Assembly: GCA_021773835.1 (NCBI GenBank)
Contig: JAJFJQ010000071.1
Span: 1 to 64,000, forward strand
DNA: 64,000 nucleotides
Source of the DNA: Gammaproteobacteria bacterium
Lineage (GTDB): Bacteria; Pseudomonadota; Gammaproteobacteria; Ga0077536
Reading direction: 5' to 3'
A program made the position numbers and the translations under genes. Below the pieces are notes generated by a model, which saw nothing but the letters and a program-made list of their open reading frames with translations, ran no database searches and was not told where the DNA came from. Below, in pieces: positions 25,292-32,343 of this stretch (position 1 is its first letter; every line of letters begins with the position of its first letter).

Positions 25292-25392
25292 CGGAGTTCC
25301 GTTTTATGGTTTCGTGGATCGCCCATGGTAGCGCCTATTGCGACCAAAATCGTATCTATCGACCCGAACATTTGACCCACTGAATTCATCAT
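25288..25392 (-). CDS. Micro-ORF (34 aa) joining the HDAC-like gene to lipS2
   Basis: A 34-codon frame whose ATG overlaps the stop of the HDAC-like gene (ATGA) and whose TGA overlaps the lipS2 start (ATGA). The product begins MMNSVGQMFGSIDTILVAIG, with a short hydrophobic stretch, and ends with a charged tail. With ATGA junctions at both ends it bridges the 97-base gap exactly, which supports continuous translation across the operon. It may be a real small protein or a coupling ORF that keeps ribosomes moving to lipS2. No family is recognised. Confidence 0.5.
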   Translation of the reverse strand: MMNSVGQMFGSIDTILVAIGATMGDPRNHKTELR

Positions 25393-26519
25393 TGCGAAGT
25401 GACACCTACTCGGTCCGCAATACTCGACATCCAAACGCTTTGCATATCGTCTTCGTCAATGAGATCGCACGCCAGAGCAGCTAAGATCCGTTGTGCGGCG
25501 CCGGGCAGTACAGATGGGATCTCAAACTCGGCAAGGCGTGCCCACAATCCAACCCAACACCGAGCAAGTGTCCACGGGTTATAGCCACCGCCGCCGAGCA
25601 CCACCACTGCTGGCGCGAGGGCGGAAAAGTTTTCGACAGCTTGCCATAGTGCAACGTTACTGAGGCGCATCGAAGACAGCGGATCACCGGCAAGGCCGTC
25701 GGCACCGCAGGTGATGACGATTGCCTGCGGCGCAACATCAACCGCGAACGGTAGCGCGATATCGGCCATTAGGGTTCCAAACATTTGGTCCCCGCAGCCC
25801 TTCGCGACGGCTAAGTTACAAATTCGCGGATTAGCGTTTTCACCACCCGTGTATGGCCAGCGGTCTACTTCGTGCACCGATAGAAGATGGACCCGGGGAT
25901 CGGACTCGAATGCCGCCTCGACGCCATCGCCGTGATGTGCGTCAAGATCGATATACAGCACGCGCTTGAGCCCGGCGTCGAGCAACGTGAGTAAGGCGAA
26001 CACGGGGTCGTTGAAATAACAAAATCCACTTGCGCGCCCCGGTCTACCATGATGGGTGCCGCCGGCGGGATGAAATACGACGCGGCCTTCAAGGCTAAGT
26101 TCAGCCGCCAGTATCGAACCACCTACCGCCGTCGACGCGCGTTCAAACACGCCGTCGAACAAGGGATTCTCCATCGTTCCAAAGCCGTAGCGCAAACGAC
26201 AATCGCGACCGACTTTGCCTGCGTGATCGGCACTTCGTAGCGCCGCGACGTAGTCTTCATCATGGAATCGGCTGAGCGTTGTGGGTGACGCTGGTCGGCT
26301 GGTCTCTAGCGCTGCTTCGGGCAGCCAGCCAAGCGCTCGGGCCAGCCTGCCAACCGTCTCGGTACGCGCAATTGCCAATGGATGTTGCGAACCATAGGCC
26401 GTGCGGCTGAACACGGGACTGTCGACGTACAAAGCGTGGCGAGATCCGACGCCGCGCAAGCTATCGTCCATGGGCAAACTTGGGCAGGTCCTCGGCTTGT
26501 GCGGGACGGACGATTGCAT
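25389..26519 (-). CDS. Histone-deacetylase-superfamily zinc hydrolase
   Basis: A 376-residue cytoplasmic enzyme of the HDAC/AcuC/acetylpolyamine amidohydrolase fold. It has GGTHHGRPGRASGFCYFND (catalytic His pair), DLDAHHGDGVE (zinc Asp and His), CGADGLAGDPLS (second zinc Asp) and GGGGYN before the transition-state Tyr region. These residues look intact. It is the first gene of the lip operon, joined to lipS2 by a micro-ORF, and is divergent from dsrE3A-tusA. It might remove an acyl group from a lysine, for example on LbpA, or a small amine; this is inference from context. The start could also be the Met at 26471, as neither candidate has a strong ribosome site. Confidence 0.88.
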   Translation of the reverse strand: MQSSVPHKPRTCPSLPMDDSLRGVGSRHALYVDSPVFSRTAYGSQHPLAIARTETVGRLARALGWLPEAALETSRPASPTTLSRFHDEDYVAALRSADHAGKVGRDCRLRYGFGTMENPLFDGVFERASTAVGGSILAAELSLEGRVVFHPAGGTHHGRPGRASGFCYFNDPVFALLTLLDAGLKRVLYIDLDAHHGDGVEAAFESDPRVHLLSVHEVDRWPYTGGENANPRICNLAVAKGCGDQMFGTLMADIALPFAVDVAPQAIVITCGADGLAGDPLSSMRLSNVALWQAVENFSALAPAVVVLGGGGYNPWTLARCWVGLWARLAEFEIPSVLPGAAQRILAALACDLIDEDDMQSVWMSSIADRVGVTSQ

Positions 26520-26557
26520 GTACGGCGGCGGCCTTGGGTGTCACGGAAGATTTACTA

Positions 26558-26575
26558 TATTCGATTTCCCTAATA
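26558..26575 (+). promoter_or_regulatory. Predicted operator (site 3) upstream of dsrE3A-tusA
   Basis: TATTCG-ATTTCC-CTAATA: same arm length and 6-base spacer as sites 1 and 2, with one mismatch in the left arm. It overlaps a candidate -10 TATATT (26556-26561), which has TTGGGT 16 bases upstream. It lies 55 bases before the dsrE3A start and between divergent transcription units, so it could also affect the HDAC-lip operon. Confidence 0.65.
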
Positions 26576-26629
26576 AATGTAATTCATATATAGTCGGCCG
26601 AACAACCCACCAAAACGAGGGACAAAGCA

Positions 26630-27118
26630 ATGTCTGTTGAATCCAAGAGCATGTCCATCATCGTTACCAAGGGCTCGCTTGATTGGGGCTACCCACCGTT
26701 CATTCTCGCCACCACTGCCGCCGCGATGGGGCTGAACGTGACCATGTTTTTCACTTTCTATGGTCTGTCACTTCTACTGAAAGAATTTAACCCACAAATT
26801 TCGACACTCGGGAACACTGCGATGAAGTTGCCGATGGGGGGCATGCATATGTCAATGCCAAATATGTTGTCCGCGATCCCTGGCGTCGACGCAGCGGCTT
26901 CGGTGATGATGAAGAACCTTATCAAGAAGAAAGGCGTTGCATCGCTTGAGGAACTACGTGAAGCGGCGGTTGATTCGGAGGTCCGGCTAATTGCTTGTCA
27001 AATGACAATGGACTTATTCGAGTACGGACTCGAAGATATGATTGAAGGCCCTGAACTTGGCGGGGCAGCGACTTATATTGAGTGCGCGACGCAATCGGAT
27101 ATTAACCTGTTTATTTGA
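26630..27118 (+). CDS. DsrE3A-like sulfurtransferase (DsrE2/DsrE3 family)
   Basis: A 162-residue protein of the DsrE-like group found with TusA in sHdr organisms. It begins with SIIVTKGSLDWGYPPFILA and carries Cys123 in LIACQMTMD, the family's conserved persulfide cysteine; Cys152 is second. A Met/Gly-rich hydrophobic middle (LPMGGMHMSMPNM) is usual for DsrE2/3 and may contact membrane or partner. The role is to receive sulfane sulfur and pass it to TusA for delivery to the sHdr system. tusA follows after 44 bases. Good ribosome site GAGGGAC. Confidence 0.92.
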   Translation: MSVESKSMSIIVTKGSLDWGYPPFILATTAAAMGLNVTMFFTFYGLSLLLKEFNPQISTLGNTAMKLPMGGMHMSMPNMLSAIPGVDAAASVMMKNLIKKKGVASLEELREAAVDSEVRLIACQMTMDLFEYGLEDMIEGPELGGAATYIECATQSDINLFI

Positions 27119-27162
27119 GAGGCAACGACCAACAAATGTTGCCTAACTTGTGGAGAACGTAA

Positions 27163-27390
27163 ATGGCTGACGAAGTACTGGACGCAAAAGGTTTAAATTG
27201 CCCGCTGCCTATTTTAAAAGCTAAAAAAGCGCTCAACAGTGTGCCAACGGACGGTACCCTTGAGGTGTTAGCGACCGACCCTGGATCGGTTGCAGATTTT
27301 CAGGCGTTCTGCCGCACAACCGGCAACGATCTCGTTGAGCATGACCAAACCGGTGATGTGTATCGGTTTCTGATCAAAAAAACTGCGTAA
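27163..27390 (+). CDS. tusA: TusA sulfur carrier protein
   Basis: A 75-residue TusA with the signature LNCPLPILKAKKAL, Cys13 being the persulfide-carrying residue before PLP. In sulfur oxidizers TusA accepts sulfur from DsrE-type proteins or rhodanese and donates it to the oxidizing complex; in other bacteria it serves tRNA thiolation. Its place behind dsrE3A, and the shared operator with the sHdr operon, point to the oxidative role. Confidence 0.96.
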   Translation: MADEVLDAKGLNCPLPILKAKKALNSVPTDGTLEVLATDPGSVADFQAFCRTTGNDLVEHDQTGDVYRFLIKKTA

Positions 27391-27451
27391 TGACGAGATC
27401 TCGTCTGCTATCGGTGGACTAACGCATGCACCGCTGAGTTTGCTCAGACAT

Positions 27452-27976
27452 ATGCAAACCATAGGAAACCAGCGCGGCTTGAATGACCCACGAGCACTTC
27501 GGAATCTGCCCGCGCTTGTAGCCGTGGCAGCGTTCGCCATCGTGGCCGCAGTACCGATGGCACAGGAGTCTGACAATCCAGCAGTTGACCACGCGGTTAC
27601 CGCCTCACCAGTGACAGCTAATGTGGAAGAAGAAAAAAAAGCACCGGCACAAGCTAATCAGCATGTGCAGCCAGCATCCGATGAACATGATCCCAGTCGT
27701 TCACCATCGCCTAGTACGCCGGAACAGTCTGACATCTTGAAGATCAGTTGCGGTAAAGCGAAACAAGCGGTATCGCGCCACTGGATGGATGTCATCGTCT
27801 ATGGCCGTTGCGACCATGCCCTGCGCGAGGACGCGGAGGCTTGGGCCATCTCCAAATTGGTTGCGGAGGTGGTACTAAGGAACCCATTATGTATCACTAA
27901 TGCACGCGGTGCGGCATATAAGATCAGTGAATCTAGATATTTATCCTACGCAACTTGCTGGCTAGCCGGGCGCTAA
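27452..27976 (+). CDS. Unknown secreted or membrane-anchored protein in the dsrE3A-tusA operon
   Basis: Unrecognised, 174 residues from ATG 27452 (an in-frame TTG lies 12 bases earlier). Residues 15-35 are hydrophobic (LPALVAVAAFAIVAAV), forming a signal peptide or anchor. A low-complexity Glu/Pro/Ser/His linker extends to about residue 90. The C-terminal domain has four cysteines (ISCGK, GRCDH, LCITN, TCWLAG) that could form two disulfides. It lies 61 bases after tusA on the same strand, with a small CTGAG-TTTG-CTCAG hairpin (27434-27447) between. If cotranscribed it belongs to the same sulfur regulon. Confidence 0.65.
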   Translation: MQTIGNQRGLNDPRALRNLPALVAVAAFAIVAAVPMAQESDNPAVDHAVTASPVTANVEEEKKAPAQANQHVQPASDEHDPSRSPSPSTPEQSDILKISCGKAKQAVSRHWMDVIVYGRCDHALREDAEAWAISKLVAEVVLRNPLCITNARGAAYKISESRYLSYATCWLAGR

Positions 27977-28007
27977 GGGCGGCGGATAGCGAGCTGAACG
28001 ATTGAGT

Positions 28008-28238
28008 TCAAAGCTGGGATACGAGTTTCGCTTCGGGGATCTTCTCCCGTAGTGCATCCGCGACCTTGACACGGATCCCTCGCAGCGGCCGCACCGATGT
28101 CCATAACAGATTGCGTGCAATCACCAACTCGGCAAATACGATGGCATTAGCAAAACCGTCAAATACCTCATGAATGTCCTGGACCGTGCACGTTCCAAGT
28201 AAGCTGTCGATAAAGGCGCGTGCTATCGTCCGTCGAAT
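28008..28238 (-). pseudogene. C-terminal remnant of a paralog of the 30696-31028 gene
   Basis: The minus strand encodes about 58 residues ending in EKIPEAKLVSQL that align, ungapped, with the C-terminus of the gene at 30696-31028 (ending DKIPEAKLVSHL; most of FAEL, RNLLW, SVRP and GIRV are shared). The frame is closed upstream by a TAA at 28239-28241 and contains no usable start codon. The cydA start at 28255 cuts off any longer gene. The match runs in the same orientation as the intact copy, so the two flank cydAB as a diverged direct repeat. This accounts for most of the 27977-28254 gap. Confidence 0.75.
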
Positions 28239-28254
28239 TTATAGGACCAAGTAG

Positions 28255-29622
28255 ATGTCCACATTGGACGCTATTGACCTTGCACGAATTCAGTTCGCGT
28301 TAAATATCAGCTTCCATATTTTGTTTCCGGCGATTTCGATCGGTCTGGCCTGGATTTTATTGTTCTTCCGCTTAACCTACACGATGACGGGCAATCAGCT
28401 GTGGGAATATGCGTACTATTTTTGGGTAAAGATCTTCGCGCTGACCTTCGCGATTGGGGTCGTCTCCGGGGTCACCATGAGCTTCCAGTTCGGCACAAAC
28501 TGGCCTGGATTTATCGAGAAGGCCGGCAATATAGCCGGACCATTGCTGGGGTACGAGGTACTCACGGCATTCTTTCTCGAGGCAACATTTCTCGGGGTCA
28601 TGTTGTTCGGAAAGCAACGCGTGTCGAATCGGACCCATTTATTTTCTTCGGCCATGGTCGCGATTGGCACGGCTATTTCGGCATTCTGGATCCTGAGTCT
28701 CAACTCCTGGATGCAAACACCGCAAGGCCACGAAATTATTGAAGGAATATTTTATCCCGTCAGCTGGTGGCAGATTGTATTTAACCCATCGTTCCCGTAT
28801 CGCCTCGCGCATATGCTGAATGCGTCGTTGCTAACGAGTGCCTTTTTAATCGCGGGGGTCAGCGCGTGGAGAACGGTGCGGCAAGTCGATGGTCCAGCAA
28901 CGCTGGCGGTGCTTAAAACCGGGGTTGTGCTGGCCGCGGTTCTGTCCCCGGTCCAAGTCATTCTCGGTGACCTTCATGGCCTCAATACACTCGAATATCA
29001 GCCGGCGAAGATTGCGGCAATTGAGGGCCTATGGCACACGGAAAGTGGCGCCCCACTTACCCTCTTTGGTTTCCCGGATGAAGATCAACGCAAAACGCAC
29101 TATGCGCTAAAGATACCAAAAGCAGCGAGCGTTATATTGACGCACACGATCGACGGTGAGCTGATGGGCCTTGATGAGTTTGAAGGTCATCATCCGCCTG
29201 TCGCATTTGTTTTTTGGTCTTTCCGCGTAATGGTTGGCGTTGGGTTTCTTATGATCGCCGTGTCTTGGTGGGCCGCGTGGTCGATTTTTCGCAAGGGGCT
29301 AGCCTCCGCCTTGGTTTTACGGGCGCTATCGTGGATGACATTTGCCGGGTGGGTGGCGACTTTGGCGGGGTGGTATGTAACCGAAGTTGGCCGCCAACCC
29401 TGGCTTATCAGTGGTCTATTAAAGGCGGCTGACGTTGTGGCGCCGCATTCAAGTGCAACCGTGGCAGGGACATTGATTGGTTATGGACTGCTGTATGCCT
29501 TTCTTTTGATTTCGTACATCGGAACCCTGCGCTATCTTTCGACCAAACCCGCTGCTTCCCTGAGCATTCAAAATGCTGCCTCAAATCCGCCGCATGATCG
29601 GCCTCCCGCGGCGCGTCCATAG
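28255..29622 (+). CDS. cydA: Cytochrome bd-type quinol oxidase subunit I (short Q-loop, CioA-like)
   Basis: A 455-residue inner-membrane protein with about nine membrane helices. His21 in FHILF is the heme b595/d-side ligand, and the family GRQPW motif follows VTEV near residue 380. It is shorter than E. coli CydA (522 residues), the difference falling in the Q loop, so it belongs with the short-loop, cyanide-insensitive-oxidase-like group. With subunit II it reduces O2 to water with quinol electrons. It could receive electrons from sulfur oxidation at low oxygen. One base overlaps cydB. Confidence 0.95.
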   Translation: MSTLDAIDLARIQFALNISFHILFPAISIGLAWILLFFRLTYTMTGNQLWEYAYYFWVKIFALTFAIGVVSGVTMSFQFGTNWPGFIEKAGNIAGPLLGYEVLTAFFLEATFLGVMLFGKQRVSNRTHLFSSAMVAIGTAISAFWILSLNSWMQTPQGHEIIEGIFYPVSWWQIVFNPSFPYRLAHMLNASLLTSAFLIAGVSAWRTVRQVDGPATLAVLKTGVVLAAVLSPVQVILGDLHGLNTLEYQPAKIAAIEGLWHTESGAPLTLFGFPDEDQRKTHYALKIPKAASVILTHTIDGELMGLDEFEGHHPPVAFVFWSFRVMVGVGFLMIAVSWWAAWSIFRKGLASALVLRALSWMTFAGWVATLAGWYVTEVGRQPWLISGLLKAADVVAPHSSATVAGTLIGYGLLYAFLLISYIGTLRYLSTKPAASLSIQNAASNPPHDRPPAARP

Positions 29623-30623
29623 TGGAGAACGTTCTACCACTTATTTTCATGGGGATCATGGGTTTTGCACTGTTGGTCTACGTGATCCTTGACGGCTACG
29701 ACCTCGGTATTGGCCTTCTGCTGCCATTAGCAACAGATGAAGAAAAGGACATCATGATCGCATCGATCGGTCCGTTTTGGGATGCCAATGAAACATGGCT
29801 AGTGCTCGGTGTTGGCGTCCTGTTGATTGGATTTCCGGCGGCCTACGCGATGGTATTAACCGCTCTGTACCTGCCTGTGACAATAATGTTGTCCGGTCTG
29901 ATTCTGCGAGGCGTTGCGTTCGATTTTAGAGTCAAAGCAAATGCAAAGCATAAGCATCTCTGGAACCGCGCCTTCGCGCTTGGTTCTGGAATTGCCGCAG
30001 CCGCCCAAGGTTGGATGCTTGGAAGCTATATCACCGGCCTCTCGCCGGGAATTATGAACACGGGTTTTTCCTGCTTAATTGCGCTAACCATGCCCGCGCT
30101 CTACGTCGTTCTTGGAGCGGGGTGGCTTATGATCAAATGTGAGGACGCACTGTTTGACAAGGCTGCCCGTTGGGGAAGAAATGCGATGCCCTTAATGGGT
30201 CTCGCCTTGTTGGCAATTTCTGTCTCAACTCCGATCGTCAGCTCAACAATTGCCGAGCGTTGGTTCACACTGCCAAATCTCATTGGACTGGCGCCGATCC
30301 CCCTCACCACGGTAGTGGCCTTCTTCTCAGTTTATTGGGTGTTATACAAGGCCGAAATAGCGCATGCGGGATATGCGTGGTTGGTGATGGCCGGCACTAT
30401 TCTGATTTGCATCATGGCGACCCTTGGTCTCGCGTATAGCCTCTATCCATATGTCGTGTTGGATCAACTGACCGTTTGGGAAAGCGCAGCGGCACCACAA
30501 TCGCTTAAGTTTGCGTTATGGGGCGTCGCGCTCGCGGTACCGGCAATCATGGTCTATACAGTTTTCGTGTATAGCGTATTCCGCGGGAAGGCGTCTGCGC
30601 TTAACTACGGTCAAGACGAATGA
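29622..30623 (+). CDS. cydB: Cytochrome bd-type quinol oxidase subunit II
   Basis: A 333-residue integral membrane protein with about eight to nine helices and the family N-terminus (YVILDGYDLGIG, FWDANETWLVLG). It starts at GTG 29622, sharing a base with the cydA stop (TAGTG), a tight coupling. Length suits the CioB/CydB family. No CydX-like small subunit or cydDC genes are seen next to it. Confidence 0.95.
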   Translation: MENVLPLIFMGIMGFALLVYVILDGYDLGIGLLLPLATDEEKDIMIASIGPFWDANETWLVLGVGVLLIGFPAAYAMVLTALYLPVTIMLSGLILRGVAFDFRVKANAKHKHLWNRAFALGSGIAAAAQGWMLGSYITGLSPGIMNTGFSCLIALTMPALYVVLGAGWLMIKCEDALFDKAARWGRNAMPLMGLALLAISVSTPIVSSTIAERWFTLPNLIGLAPIPLTTVVAFFSVYWVLYKAEIAHAGYAWLVMAGTILICIMATLGLAYSLYPYVVLDQLTVWESAAAPQSLKFALWGVALAVPAIMVYTVFVYSVFRGKASALNYGQDE

Positions 30624-30695
30624 CTTACGATTATCAATTTCCGAATTAAAATTCTGCGATGGCCTCGGCTGGCAATCTTTCTGGTACGAGTGAAC

Positions 30696-31028
30696 TCACA
30701 GGTGCGATACGAGTTTCGCTTCGGGAATTTTATCCCTCAGCGACGCCGCAACTGCTACACGGATCCCTGGAGTCGGGCGCACCGATACCCACAGCAAATT
30801 GCGCGAAATAAGCAACTCGGCAAATACGACGGTCGTTGAAAATCTACCAAGGACGTCGTGAATATCTTGGATCGTGCGATTGATCTCGATTCTTGATTTA
30901 TCACGTAGGCCGGGCATTAGTACCATCAAATCACCAAGTGGCTTTCCGTGTTCGTCCTGCGTCGGCACGCGACCTAGCAGCGGTTCATTAGCCGCACTAA
31001 TTTGTAGGCTGACTTTAGGTAATGTCAT
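30696..31028 (-). CDS. Conserved protein of unknown function (intact paralog of the 28008 remnant)
   Basis: A 110-residue soluble protein from ATG 31028, preferred over an upstream ATG at 31121 because GGAG lies just before it. I do not recognise the family. The N-terminus looks beta-rich (LPKVSLQISA...PLLGRVP). The C-terminal 60 residues (IQDIHDVL, FAELLISRNLLWVSVRP, DKIPEAKLVS) are the part duplicated on the other side of cydAB. There is no signal peptide and no cysteine. It is convergent with cydB and divergent from the epimerase gene. Confidence 0.7.
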   Translation of the reverse strand: MTLPKVSLQISAANEPLLGRVPTQDEHGKPLGDLMVLMPGLRDKSRIEINRTIQDIHDVLGRFSTTVVFAELLISRNLLWVSVRPTPGIRVAVAASLRDKIPEAKLVSHL

Positions 31029-31218
31029 CGCGCTCCGATTTGCGCTAAGCGATTTTGACGCGGTGTGTACCGTACCGCAGCGTAACTCTATGCTGCGCGG
31101 GTGCGCAATCGAAAGAGACATTAAACAGCGCTCGGTATTGAGGTTATCGATTTAATATATCGCGCTGGTTAACATGGATGAGATACCCATAATTTGAAAT
31201 ATTTTGACGGAGAACAGT

Positions 31219-32319
31219 ATGCATGCGTTGGTCGTGGGTGGGACTGGCCCGACCGGGCCCTATATTGTCAATGGCTTGCTGGAACGCGGCTACAACGTGG
31301 CGATCTTTCATCGCGGAACGCATGAAATTCCTGAGATCCCACCTGAGGTTGAGCATATTCATGGCGATCCGCACTTCCCTGAGACCATCGAGGAAGCACT
31401 CGCAGGGCGCACATTTGACCTAGTTATCGCTACCTATGGCCGCGTGAGATTTTTGGCGCAGGCCTTGGCTGGAAAAGTTGGGCGGTTTATTAGCGTTGGC
31501 GGCGTTGCGAGTTACCGGGGCTATCTTAACCCGGAGAGCTTGTTCCCACACGGGATGTCGGTACCTGTTGCAGAACACGCGCCCGTTGTCGCCGATGAAG
31601 CAGAGCACCGCTTCTCCTATCTTATCGCGCAAACCGAGCAGGCAGTATTTCAATACCATCCGCAAGCTGCGCATTTTCGTTACCCCTACGTGTACGGTCC
31701 GCGGCAACTCATACCGCGTGAATGGTCGGTCATCCGACGGATCCTAGATGGACGATCACACATGATACTTGCCGATGGTGGGTTGACCTTAACGACGCGT
31801 GGTTACGTGGCAAACCTTGCACGTAGCGTGTTGCTGGCTGTCGACAAGCCCGCTGCATCGGCAGGGCAGATTTACAATTGTGGCGACGAACAGCAATTTA
31901 CCTTCGGTCAAGTCGTTGCAATGATTGCCTCTTATATGGGTCGTGAACTTGAAATTGTCAGCATACCGTACGACCTAGCGTTGCCGGCAAGGCCGTACAT
32001 TAGCGAACAAACGACCCATCACCGATTGATGGACACGAGTAAAATTCGAACTCAGCTTGGTTATCGAGATGTGCATCCAAGCGCGGCAGCGCTCGGCTTG
32101 GCCATCGACTGGTTATTGGAAAATCGCCCCGAGCCCGGTGGCGATCTCGAGCAGAGGCTGCAAGATCCGTTTGACTACGATGGTGAGGACCGTGTGATTG
32201 ACATGTGGCGAGGCGTTACTGAACAGTTGGAGAACGTCCACTTCGAGTCAGTTTCAGAACGACATCACCCTTACGCCCACCCAAAAAAAGCGGGCGAGCG
32301 CGATCACCGTAATCGTTGA
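31219..32319 (+). CDS. NAD-dependent epimerase/dehydratase family protein
   Basis: A 366-residue Rossmann-fold protein of the extended SDR group. The N-terminal VVGGTGPTGPYIV is the dinucleotide-binding motif, with acidic or polar residues after beta-2 (FHRGTHE). The catalytic Tyr-x-x-x-Lys is not clear; a YPYVYGPRQLIPRE segment typical of epimerases follows near residue 160. I place the start at ATG 31219 (GGAG six bases before) and not at the TTG at 31204. Substrate unknown. Confidence 0.86.
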   Translation: MHALVVGGTGPTGPYIVNGLLERGYNVAIFHRGTHEIPEIPPEVEHIHGDPHFPETIEEALAGRTFDLVIATYGRVRFLAQALAGKVGRFISVGGVASYRGYLNPESLFPHGMSVPVAEHAPVVADEAEHRFSYLIAQTEQAVFQYHPQAAHFRYPYVYGPRQLIPREWSVIRRILDGRSHMILADGGLTLTTRGYVANLARSVLLAVDKPAASAGQIYNCGDEQQFTFGQVVAMIASYMGRELEIVSIPYDLALPARPYISEQTTHHRLMDTSKIRTQLGYRDVHPSAAALGLAIDWLLENRPEPGGDLEQRLQDPFDYDGEDRVIDMWRGVTEQLENVHFESVSERHHPYAHPKKAGERDHRNR

Positions 32320-32343
32320 TCGCCGCATCGGCGACGCTCCCTA

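Noticed and set aside
30624-30695. CydX-like small subunit after cydB
   Set aside because: No short membrane-spanning frame with the CydX pattern is present in this gap.
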